Source: Lachnospiraceae bacterium UBA3633 (GTDB lineage: Bacteria > Bacillota > Clostridia > Lachnospirales > Lachnospiraceae). Taken from it: a stretch of DNA of 16,271 nucleotides. Positions 6,256 to 12,535 of this stretch are shown here, piece after piece. The DNA lies in contig DFKY01000024.1 of assembly GCA_002374095.1 (NCBI GenBank), positions 1-16,271 of the forward strand, in the 5' to 3' direction. A program made the position numbers and the translations under genes. The stretch's first letter is position 1; every line of letters starts with the position of its first letter. A model generated the notes under the pieces. It was not told the origin of the DNA. It was given only the letters and a program-made list of their open reading frames with translations, and made no database searches.

Positions 6256-6323
6256 CCCCCGACCAAGGCAAGGTTACTTTTAATTAACTTTCTTTGGCAT
6301 CACCGTTAGGTCCTGCCTTTTCT
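6244..6323 (-). ncRNA. Predicted convergent antitoxin RNA of the 22-aa peptide
   Basis: The promoter at 6330-6357 would start an ~80-nt RNA near 6323 that overlaps the toxin mRNA end at the shared hairpin. Its 5' part contains GGCAGGACCTAACGGTGATGCC-like sequence (6318-6297 read on minus), which folds as GGCA..ACC/GGT..TGCC. The toxin leader carries similar GGCAGGATGTAAACGG and GGTGATGCC in the same sense, so these repeats are inverted, not direct as in par. Complementarity is therefore sure only over the terminator region. Confidence 0.5.
6246..6283. terminator. Shared bidirectional terminator of the 22-aa peptide locus
   Basis: AAAAGTAACC (6248-6257) pairs with GGTTACTTTT (6272-6281), with T and A runs on the two sides, so it can stop both the rightward toxin mRNA and the leftward facing RNA. 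A shared terminator is characteristic of par-type loci. Confidence 0.75.
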
Positions 6324-6329
6324 ATGTTT

Positions 6330-6357
6330 ATTATATCATATACAGATTTTCTGTCAA
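6330..6357 (-). promoter_or_regulatory. Leftward promoter of the convergent RNA
   Basis: TTGACA (6357-6352), 16 bp, TATAAT (6335-6330) on the minus strand; exact consensus and the same TGTCAAGT context as the three promoters to its left. Confidence 0.8.
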
Positions 6358-6692
6358 GTAGCTTTACAATGAAAAATTGCAATCTAGTGCCTTCAAAAAT
6401 GTTCCCCCACCACATCTTGAAAAAAATCATAATAATTATAGAAGAAAAAAATTGGTAGGGGGAGTTGGTGCTCGCTTAAGAGGGCAATTCTCATAATTGA
6501 TAATGGCACGACCCTTTCTTAAAAAAAGTTGCGAAATAAAATATGTCTGAAAATTGTCTAAAATGTGTCCGAAAAATCTGCGAAATCATTATAATTTTTA
6601 ATAATATTTTAATACTTTTGAGGCTCCAAATACTTGATTTTTTAAGTGAAATTTTATAAAATATTATCAATTACAGGATGCAATAAACGTTG
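6358..6692. other. Intergenic stretch without recognised gene
   Basis: A/T-rich DNA with no credible reading frame. It contains a TTGGTAGGGGGAGTTGG stretch at 6451-6467, vaguely like the junction element, and a short tandem-like run of TGTCTGAAAAT, TGTCTAAAAT and TGTCCGAAAAAT (6544-6580). No promoter can be assigned to the gene at 7183 from it. Confidence 0.5.
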
Positions 6693-7182
6693 TGTACGGG
6701 ACTTGCCGTACATAAATTTAAGCGTTTGTTGACGACCTTGACAATTACCCTCTTAGTTGGGTGTACAGAATATGGGGACAATTCCCCCATCGCTGTCGAC
6801 GGATTACGCTATTGTTCAATGCAAATATGCATATTTGTAAGGCAAGAGCTGTTTTTCGAGCTTGGTCCTCGGAAGCAGAACTACTAATGACCTAGTATTT
6901 TGCTAAAAGCAGGAGCAAAAAAGCTCAACGGACGAGCTCGCATTGTAGGGGTGAACTATGTGAGCCCTTGAATATGCTCGCTCTCTTATCCGGTGACTTT
7001 TTTGCTCCTAACGCAAAATCCTATGTCATAAGAAGTTCTAAGCTTCCTGCGGAACCTCTCAAACAGCTCTTGCTTACAGAAAAGAAAATTGCATTAGTAC
7101 AATATGCAGTTAGCATGAACGAGCAATGTACCAACCAAACTATTGCACAAGTGCTGTGCCCTGAAGGTCGTAACAACATTAC
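6693..7182. repeat. Giant inverted-repeat header, complete copy 2
   Basis: A ~450-bp imperfect palindrome centred near 6955. Pairings, outside to inside: 6728-6739/7164-7177 (12 bp, 2-nt bulge); 6756-6767/7127-7135; 6811-6815/7099-7103; 6818-6824/7089-7095; 6836-6840/7074-7078; 6842-6854/7061-7073 (13 bp perfect); 6871-6876/7042-7047; 6877-6882/7034-7039; 6887-6891/7025-7029; 6897-6903/7013-7019; 6911-6923/6997-7009 (13 bp perfect). A separate small hairpin TGTACGG/CCGTACA sits at 6693-6712. The left arm holds a perfect 16-bp palindrome CAAATATGCATATTTG (6822-6837). The right arm ends at the ATG of the gene at 7183. Parts recur at 1, 9240 and 16097. It could be a MITE-like element, a large structured RNA or a recombination hairpin; nothing in the window decides. 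Confidence 0.85.
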
Positions 7183-8922
7183 ATGAATAAGCCATATAGA
7201 TTGATTAAGAGATATATAGCACTAATTTTAGTGCTTCTTTTTAGTATAGAGAGTTTTGCCGCCGTAGTCGGAGACAACGACGGAGCTGCGTTTATCACAA
7301 AGGCAGAGTTTGACAGTCTTAAAAATGACTTTCAGTCGCAACTTGACCGCTACAACTCATCTCTTGACAATAAAATTGATGGGGCGATTGCAGCGTATCT
7401 TTCTGGTGTTGCTGTAGCGAAAGAGACAAATATTGAGCCTATAGTTAGTAATTATAAAGACATGTATTGGGTAAATGATTTATTCTTAAAGCTAAATAAA
7501 AGAACATGGCAGACAACAACATCTTACACTGAAACGGGAATGAAATGGCAGAAGCCAACTTTTGCGAACTATCGTAATTTACGTGCAGGTAGATTTTATT
7601 ACTCTGCAATTTACTATGTTGATATCGTGACTTTTTTATTTACGTGGAACTTACAAGTGAAAGCTGACGCACCAGAGCGATATTGGAATGATTCTGAGGG
7701 ATGGCACTCAATAATAGCAGGATCATCCGATGGATATGATGTTAATTTTACTGATATGACTGCTCCTTGGCTTTTCCGTTGTTATGACTTGCAAGCTGGC
7801 AAACCTAAGCTTATAAATGATGGTAGTGTGCCTTTTGGTTTCGAATCCCAGATGAATGATAGAGGCTACCCGGGTCAGGTAGTCTCTACCGATGGGACGC
7901 ATCTAACTCCACTATATCAGAACATAAATCGATATTCGGGGCCTGGCCCAGATGGTGGTTATGTCGTTTTACCTAAAAACACTACTGATGTAGCACGTTT
8001 TAAGGTTAAATTTCATAATTATAATGGTGCAGAAAGTACGAATACTCCAGGTGCCACGACATATGAGACCGAAGTACTATATTTACCATCAAATAAAAAT
8101 AGCTATGGAAGCCCGAGTTTGAAGGCGGGTCTTCTCGGTCCAGATTATGCGGGATATACAAAACTCAGAAATACCACTTTTACTTTCGCAAATCCAGCTA
8201 TAACTCAAGATAGTCCATCACATGCACAAGTGAATGCTGATTATAATGTGTTAAAAAATATTTTTCTTGGTGCACAAACTGATACAAAGGTAAATTGTGC
8301 TGTAGAACTTTCAACTCAAGGACCTACAGCATGGGGTAATTATGATTATACTCATTCGGAAATTAAAACAGTGACATTTGACCCGACTTTGTCATATTTT
8401 ACCATCTCAAGAAGTAATTTAAACAATCGAACCTATCCTTTTATTGATGAGAGTGGGGCAAGTGTTCAACCTGAATGGGGTATGCCTATTTGGCCACAGT
8501 ATTATTTAAGGGAGATATATAATCCAAAGTTTCAGACAAAGAATAAAATACCACTACAAATTGGTGGAGGGTTGCCAATTGCTGATACATTTTTTAATGA
8601 TGGTAAGCTTAATGTTAAAATTAAGTATAAAGTTTATGACAATGATGTAACTGTAACAGCAGACCCTTCCCAGTCTATAAGATTGTCATTTAAAAAGTCA
8701 GATTATAATGATACAACAACTAACAATTATTTGGCTGATGATAGTGGGACTATCTTACGAGATGTACTGTGGGAACCTACTACTACAGATACTACTTATT
8801 CCGTAATTATTCCGGTTAAAAAAGGTGATAGTACTTGGTTAAGAATTGGACCTAAAGAAACTAATGCAAGTGGACATTATGTTAGAATTACTGATATGAA
8901 TGTTAAATTAGTTACTGAATAA
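7183..8922 (+). CDS. Exported variable protein, paralogue 2
   Basis: This is a 579-residue paralogue of the protein at 325-2013. The signal peptide (MNKPYRLIKRYIALI..., cleavage ESFA|AVV at residue 26) and residues 27-75 are near-identical to it, at DNA level too. From about residue 78 the sequence diverges completely: a Tyr/Asn/Thr-rich middle without recognised motif. The C-terminal ~120 residues return to the family pattern: GGGLPI, a Lys-rich beta-like KLNVKIKYKV, IRLSFKKSDY, then STWLRIGPKETNASGHYVRITDMNVKL. The start codon is the last base pair step of the giant hairpin, and the preceding open frame ends in a TGA overlapping this ATG. No SD is seen. A terminator follows at 8954. An extracellular location is likely; function unknown. 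Confidence 0.86.
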   Translation: MNKPYRLIKRYIALILVLLFSIESFAAVVGDNDGAAFITKAEFDSLKNDFQSQLDRYNSSLDNKIDGAIAAYLSGVAVAKETNIEPIVSNYKDMYWVNDLFLKLNKRTWQTTTSYTETGMKWQKPTFANYRNLRAGRFYYSAIYYVDIVTFLFTWNLQVKADAPERYWNDSEGWHSIIAGSSDGYDVNFTDMTAPWLFRCYDLQAGKPKLINDGSVPFGFESQMNDRGYPGQVVSTDGTHLTPLYQNINRYSGPGPDGGYVVLPKNTTDVARFKVKFHNYNGAESTNTPGATTYETEVLYLPSNKNSYGSPSLKAGLLGPDYAGYTKLRNTTFTFANPAITQDSPSHAQVNADYNVLKNIFLGAQTDTKVNCAVELSTQGPTAWGNYDYTHSEIKTVTFDPTLSYFTISRSNLNNRTYPFIDESGASVQPEWGMPIWPQYYLREIYNPKFQTKNKIPLQIGGGLPIADTFFNDGKLNVKIKYKVYDNDVTVTADPSQSIRLSFKKSDYNDTTTNNYLADDSGTILRDVLWEPTTTDTTYSVIIPVKKGDSTWLRIGPKETNASGHYVRITDMNVKLVTE

Positions 8923-8953
8923 ATGGAGATTTATTTAATAAAAAAACAACCAT

Positions 8954-8987
8954 AAAAAAATCGGCCTTGATAGTCCGATTTTTTTAT
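8954..8987 (+). terminator. Terminator after paralogue 2
   Basis: AAAAAAATCGG/CCGATTTTTTT (8954-8964/8975-8985) with a 10-nt loop; usable in both directions. Confidence 0.88.
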
Positions 8988-9187
8988 TTTCTCTCAAGCT
9001 TATGTTATAATAATAATGTAAACGCTATTGAATTTTCCCTAACAAAATAGAATATGATAAGATAGTAGAGCTGGAATAGGGTGTATTATAACTGGGTTTT
9101 CTATAGATTTAGTAATTCGGTATTAGCAAGTTAAAAGCTTGCTATTTTTCTGCAAAATTATCGATTGGTATAAAGTCAATATTTCAT
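8988..9187 (+). other. Intergenic stretch, possibly a short transcript
   Basis: No gene is seen. A TATAAT at 9006-9011 (no good -35) and a hairpin TAGCAAG/CTTGCTA followed by T5 (9124-9149) could bound a ~130-nt RNA. No repeat or motif supports it further. Confidence 0.3.
9124..9149 (+). terminator. Hairpin with U-run
   Basis: TAGCAAG (9124-9130), loop TTAAAAG, CTTGCTA (9138-9144), then TTTTT. A good intrinsic terminator shape, with no gene directly upstream. Confidence 0.65.
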
Positions 9188-9237
9188 AACCCCCTATGCC
9201 GACCCTCTATCTTTTTAAGTTGCTTGGAGCTTGGTAC
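9188..9237. repeat. Junction element, copy b
   Basis: AACCCCCTATG...CCCTCTATCTTTTTAAG...TTGGAGCTTGGTACT. It has a ~9-bp internal deletion relative to copies a and d, and leads directly into the header at 9240. Confidence 0.7.
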
Positions 9238-9239
9238 TG

Positions 9240-9465
9240 GCGACGGATTACGCTATCGTTCAATGCAAATATGCATATTTGTAAGGCAAGAGCTGTTTTT
9301 CGAGCTTGGTCCTCGGAAGCAGAACTACTAATGACCTAGTATTTTGCTAAAAGCAGGAGCAAAAAAGCTCAACGGACGAGCTCGCATTGTAGGGGCGAGC
9401 GCCCGAGCGGAGCGACAAAGTGCCCTTGGGGTGCATTGCGAGCCCGAAGGTCGTAACAACATTAC
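9240..9465. repeat. Header copy 3, right arm deleted
   Basis: 9242-9400 matches the left arm and apex of copy 2 (6799-6950), and 9401-9444 matches the GC-rich apex of copy 1. Then the sequence jumps from GCGAGCCC straight to GAAGGTCGTAACAACATTAC before the ATG. About 190 bp of right arm are missing, so the giant hairpin cannot form. CCC occurs at both deletion ends (GAGCCC and GTGCCC), which suggests a microhomology-mediated deletion. The 16-bp palindrome is kept (9266-9281). Confidence 0.82.
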
Positions 9466-11169
9466 ATGAATAAAGCAAGTGGATTGATTAAGAGATATGT
9501 AGCAATAATTTTAGTGCTTCTTTTTAGTATAGAGAGTTTTGCCGCCGTAGTCGGAGACAACGACGGTGCTGCGTTTATCACAAAGGCTGAGTTCGACTCT
9601 ATGAAAAATGATTTTCAATCGCAGCTTGATCGCTACAATGCGTCTCTTGATAATAAGATTGATGGGGCTATAGCATCATACTTGGCTGGAATAAATCTTG
9701 AAAAAGAGACTAAGATTAGTGAGAGTGTGAGCAATTATAATCAAATGAGATTTTATTATGATTTTAAGTTTTACGGACGTAAATATATGCGGACCCCGAC
9801 ATCGAATAAGTCTGTTTCTGACCTTGATTGGTGGCCTTTGCAAAGACCAGAGTCATCGTATAATTCCAGGGGTGGGCGTATTACTTTTTCTTTCATAAAC
9901 AAATGGTCAAGAGGAAATTATGCTATGCAAATTTTGTCAGGTGCTGCCGCGCAACTGACAAATGTAGAAAATGCTGATAATACAAACGGGAGTTTGGGTG
10001 ATCGGGATATCGTGCCGCATGAAGTGTTTCGGCTTGAAAAAATAACTGATACAAGCCAATGGAAAGTGTCGTACTTAACTAATACAAATTACCCATCGGA
10101 ATACTGGCGAATAACTTTTAAACCACAAGTAGACGAGATAAGTATGTCAGAAAATACGAATACGTTTCAAGATGACGCATCTGGAACCAATCCTAATAGG
10201 TGTATTATTTCTTTAAACGATGATTCAAGTAAAGTAATATCTTTAAACATAAGCGGTTACCGTGCGCGTTGGATTGGTGACCCTAACGCCTCTGCTTATT
10301 CGTGGACCATTAGTCGTACGGCTCCCGATGTTCAAGAGGGATACTACCAGGTTTCTGGGGATAGCGGTTTGTCTTCTGAGACTATAATGTCTAACAGTAA
10401 TGTAGGCGCCGGTTATGCGACAGTGACAAAAAATTTGTCTGCCGTTGTGCCATATGATTTCACTATTAGTAATAATATGATTGCTTATGGATCTTTCCCA
10501 TATAGTGACGAAGAATTTCAAGGGTTGAAGTATGATGAGTATGGAAATGTAGATTTTTCCGATGTGAATAATTACAATAAAGCGAACTTGACCGTTCAAT
10601 CGTTTAGCTTCGTCTTGGCTCCTAGCACTAACTGGGGATGGTACGATGCATATGTACCAACTGCTACAAATCTACACCAAGCATCGGGATATTTCTATTT
10701 GCCTATTCCTCCGAATTATAAACTTCATGATTATGGAAATGGTAATTTTAAAACTAAAAGCGGGACTTATCTTAAGTATAGTGACGGGTTGCAATTATTT
10801 GAAGGATTAATGAATAATGGAAATGTGGAAATTAATTTTAAGTTGCTTGGGTTTGATGCTAAAACAGAAGTAGCAAATACTACTGGTAAAGCAAAAATAT
10901 ATCTTGCAAATTCAACTCTGAATACAAATACTACAATTAATTACTTATTTGGGTCCGTAAATGATGGATCTACCGATATATATATAGATAAGGAAATTAA
11001 TGGCTTAAGCCTTGATTATAATAAAACCTATAAAGTTACCATACCTAATTATAGCGTAAAAGACAAGACAAATGGCGATAAGTATTATATACGTCTCGTC
11101 CCTGATGATAACGATACATATTGTTCTATTGAGGATAAGTCATTGAATATGAAACTAATTTCAAGCTAA
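9466..11169 (+). CDS. Exported variable protein, paralogue 3
   Basis: This is a 567-residue paralogue with the same signal peptide (residues 1-26) and constant stalk segment (27-75) as paralogue 1. Its first nine codons are identical to gene 1 and differ from gene 2. The middle (about 80-425) is again unrelated to the others and rich in Asn, Ser and Tyr. The C-terminal domain is the most diverged of the four but still aligns: GNVEINFKL, an IYLAN stretch in place of LDIKK, and KYYIRLVPDDNDTYCSIEDKSLNMKL at the end. Its header lacks the right arm, so if the hairpin affects expression this gene should behave differently from paralogues 1 and 2. A terminator follows at 11210. Confidence 0.86.
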   Translation: MNKASGLIKRYVAIILVLLFSIESFAAVVGDNDGAAFITKAEFDSMKNDFQSQLDRYNASLDNKIDGAIASYLAGINLEKETKISESVSNYNQMRFYYDFKFYGRKYMRTPTSNKSVSDLDWWPLQRPESSYNSRGGRITFSFINKWSRGNYAMQILSGAAAQLTNVENADNTNGSLGDRDIVPHEVFRLEKITDTSQWKVSYLTNTNYPSEYWRITFKPQVDEISMSENTNTFQDDASGTNPNRCIISLNDDSSKVISLNISGYRARWIGDPNASAYSWTISRTAPDVQEGYYQVSGDSGLSSETIMSNSNVGAGYATVTKNLSAVVPYDFTISNNMIAYGSFPYSDEEFQGLKYDEYGNVDFSDVNNYNKANLTVQSFSFVLAPSTNWGWYDAYVPTATNLHQASGYFYLPIPPNYKLHDYGNGNFKTKSGTYLKYSDGLQLFEGLMNNGNVEINFKLLGFDAKTEVANTTGKAKIYLANSTLNTNTTINYLFGSVNDGSTDIYIDKEINGLSLDYNKTYKVTIPNYSVKDKTNGDKYYIRLVPDDNDTYCSIEDKSLNMKLISS

Positions 11170-11209
11170 GTTTAAAAAGATAAATGTTTAGATTTACTGA
11201 AGAATTAAT

Positions 11210-11240
11210 AAAATAGGGATGAAACGTCAACCCTATTTTT
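11210..11240 (+). terminator. Terminator after paralogue 3
   Basis: AAAATAGGG (11210-11218) pairs with CCCTATTTT (11231-11239), loop ATGAAACGTCAA, then T-rich. Confidence 0.85.
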
Positions 11241-11265
11241 AATATTAACATGTTTTATCTAATGC

Positions 11266-11446
11266 AAAATGCCCCTTCCCACCAATCCACTAAAGATGTA
11301 GCAGAACATTAAAAATGATGGATAAATAGTTTTAATGAGCATAAAAAACAAGCCCTCTATTGAAGTATTTTTTTGAGTGAAAAAGGAATTTAACTAATTA
11401 TTTTACGCCACCAGCTTTAAGCGGGTCGTATGCAACATCATTTTTA
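11266..11446. repeat. Left flank of cargo frame, copy 1
   Basis: About 181 bp nearly identical to 14533-14714. The match starts at AAAATG(C/T)CCCTTCCC and stops abruptly in CATTTTTA; different cargo follows in the two copies. The first part holds no gene. The end encodes a minus-strand C-terminal fragment (11398-11456). Confidence 0.88.
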
Positions 11447-11456
11447 TAAAATACTT
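11398..11456 (-). pseudogene. C-terminal gene fragment on minus strand, copy 1
   Basis: The minus frame reads ...KVFYKNDVAYDPLKAGGVK and stops. Copy 2 ends NDVAYDPLKAGGIK. Of the four DNA differences in this stretch three are synonymous and one is Val/Ile, so it was under coding constraint before or after duplication. The gene body is absent. Family not recognised. Confidence 0.45.
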
Positions 11457-11462
11457 TTTGTA

Positions 11463-11491
11463 TTGACAAAATATAACAAATTTGTTATTAT
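11463..11491 (+). promoter_or_regulatory. higBA promoter with embedded operator
   Basis: TTGACA (11463-11468), 17 bp, TATTAT (11486-11491). The spacer holds a perfect 16-bp palindrome ATAACAAATTTGTTAT (11473-11488) reaching into the -10, a good site for autorepression by the HTH antitoxin. The expected transcript start falls at or next to the higB ATG (11498). Confidence 0.72.
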
Positions 11492-11497
11492 TTTGAT

Positions 11498-11863
11498 ATG
11501 AAAGAAAGATATAAAATTATATTCTATACTGATAAAAATGACATAAGTGATGTAGAACAATACATTGCTAATCTGCATAATAAAAATGATAAAGACAGTA
11601 GAGTTAATTTCAATAAAATAGTTGCATATCTTGATGTGCTTGAAGAAAAAGGAAATAATGTTTGCTATCCGATTGCAAGGCATATTGAAGATGACATATG
11701 GGAATTAAGACCATTAAAGAATCGCATAATGTATGCATATATTACAAATCGGCAGATATTAATATTATCTCATTTTATAAAGAAAACTGCTAAGACACCA
11801 AAACTTGAAATAGAAAAAGCAAAAACAAGATTAAAAGATTATTTAGAGAGGTATAAAGTATGA
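11498..11863 (+). CDS. higB: HigB/RelE-type toxin (phage Gp49-like family)
   Basis: The 121-residue protein has the pattern of the Gp49-like HigB toxins. An N-terminal helix pair is followed by ARHIEDDIWELRPLKNRIMYAYI (residues 60-82), ILILSHFIKKTAKTP (87-101) and the closing helix EIEKAKTRLKDYLER. These enzymes cut mRNA on the ribosome (family knowledge). The toxin comes first and overlaps higA by ATGA (11860-11863), the usual higBA order. No SD precedes the ATG, and the promoter places the transcript start at about the ATG, so the mRNA may be leaderless. The pair sits exactly between two repeat flanks that hold other genes in the second unit. Confidence 0.9.
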   Translation: MKERYKIIFYTDKNDISDVEQYIANLHNKNDKDSRVNFNKIVAYLDVLEEKGNNVCYPIARHIEDDIWELRPLKNRIMYAYITNRQILILSHFIKKTAKTPKLEIEKAKTRLKDYLERYKV

Positions 11864-12129
11864 AAACATGGAGAGAAATTAGAAAGAAATTAAACATTAA
11901 CAAAGAAGACGAGATTCAAATAGCTTTTGAAAAAGATTTAATAAATAAAATTATTTCTATTAGAGAAGAGGAAGGTATGTCACAGGCTGATCTTGCTGAA
12001 AAAGCAAATATTAAACAATCGCAACTTGCGCGATTTGAAAGAGCTACACATTCTCCACAAATTAATAGTTTGTTAAAAGTTTTATACCCTTTAGGTTATA
12101 CTTTAAAATTGGAAAAAATTAAACATTAG
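11860..12129 (+). CDS. higA: HigA-type XRE-family antitoxin
   Basis: This 89-residue protein has an N-terminal extension of about 30 residues and then a Cro/C1-type helix-turn-helix (about 30-75: IREEEGMSQADLAEKANIKQ, then LARFERATHSPQINSLLKVL). It should bind and neutralise HigB and repress the operon through the palindrome at 11473-11488; that assignment is inference from position. Translation is coupled to higB by a 4-base overlap. A terminator lies 32 bp behind the stop. Confidence 0.92.
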   Translation: MKTWREIRKKLNINKEDEIQIAFEKDLINKIISIREEEGMSQADLAEKANIKQSQLARFERATHSPQINSLLKVLYPLGYTLKLEKIKH

Positions 12130-12161
12130 TTAAAATATAGTAATGGTTTATTGGCATTACA

Positions 12162-12187
12162 AACAGAGTGTATACTCTGTTTTTTTA
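12162..12187 (+). terminator. Terminator of higBA
   Basis: ACAGAGT/ACTCTGT with loop GTAT, then T7. It ends directly at the right flank repeat (12189). Confidence 0.9.
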
Positions 12188-12188
12188 T

Positions 12189-12301
12189 GCGATTTTTAGA
12201 GGAGTAACAATGTCAAAATATAGTGATAAAACATTTGAGAAAATTTTAGATGATATGCCAAATCGAGTAACAGAAGTATCAACTATGGAAGGCTCGTTTA
12301 T
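12189..12301. repeat. Right flank of cargo frame, copy 1
   Basis: 113 bp with a single mismatch to 15913-16025. It starts GC(G/A)ATTTTTAGAGGAG immediately after the cargo terminator in both units and holds the baseplate J start. Confidence 0.9.
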
Positions 12302-12308
12302 ATTGTAA
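12210..12308 (+). pseudogene. Truncated phage baseplate J (XkdT-like) gene, copy 1
   Basis: A good SD (AGAGGAG) precedes an ATG. The product, MSKYSDKTFEKILDDMPNRV then TEVSTMEGSFIL, resembles the N-terminus of baseplate J/XkdT proteins (typically ...TFE.IL..ML.RVP...D.REGSIIYDALAP). It stops after 32 codons, where family members run to about 350 residues. The remaining gene is replaced by the junction element. Whether the 32-aa peptide is made is unknown. Confidence 0.6.
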
Positions 12309-12336
12309 TATCCCCTATTTTTATAGGGGGTGTTTG

Positions 12337-12372
12337 CCCCCTATTTTTTTATATGGTTTGGAGGTTGGTACC
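12337..12372. repeat. Junction element, copy c
   Basis: CCCCCTATTTTTTTATATGG and TTTGGAGGTTGGTACC. Just ahead, CCCCTATTTTTATAGGGG (12312-12329) forms a palindrome. Here the element is not followed by the inverted-repeat header but by two other hairpins. Confidence 0.65.
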
Positions 12373-12399
12373 TGGGAGCGTTCGGCACACTTCACTACA

Positions 12400-12425
12400 A
12401 AGTGTCCGTGCAAGCACGAACACTT
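12400..12425. other. Stable hairpin upstream of paralogue 4
   Basis: AAGTGTcCGTGC (12400-12411) and GCACGaACACTT (12414-12425) pair over 11 bp with one mismatch and a 2-nt loop. No U-run follows. Role unknown. Confidence 0.6.
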
Positions 12426-12448
12426 AATCGTTTCGTGGCCTCCGCTTT

Positions 12449-12479
12449 TCAAAAAATGCTAAAAAGAAGCATTTTTTGA
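12449..12479. terminator. Bidirectional terminator upstream of paralogue 4
   Basis: TCAAAAAATGCT (12449-12460) and AGCATTTTTTGA (12468-12479), a perfect 12-bp stem with T6 on either strand. It insulates the gene 4 promoter from the cargo. Confidence 0.75.
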
Positions 12480-12481
12480 GA

Positions 12482-12509
12482 TTGCTAGGGCAGACATAAT
12501 GAGTATAAT
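12482..12509 (+). promoter_or_regulatory. Promoter of paralogue 4
   Basis: TTGCTA (12482-12487), 16 bp, TATAAT (12504-12509), ending 26 bp before the ATG. This is the only one of the four paralogues with an obvious own promoter. Confidence 0.6.
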
Positions 12510-12535
12510 TAATCTTTGGTCGTTGATATAAATAT

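Noticed and set aside
6690..6887. 65-codon plus-strand frame (…ITLLVGCTEYGDN…) with a lipoprotein-like cysteine
   Set aside because: It falls in the left arm of the giant inverted repeat, and its latter half is repeat sequence also found at 9240 and 16097 without the same start. It looks like a chance frame.
10243..10599. 118-codon minus-strand frame inside paralogue 3, and similar long frames inside the other large genes (for example 1324-1599, 13807-14112)
   Set aside because: They lie opposite well-supported coding sequence, have no SD or family signal and read as low-complexity shadows.
11444..11683. 79-codon minus-strand frame overlapping the start of higB
   Set aside because: Low-complexity Ile/Phe-rich translation opposite a clear HigB gene and its promoter.
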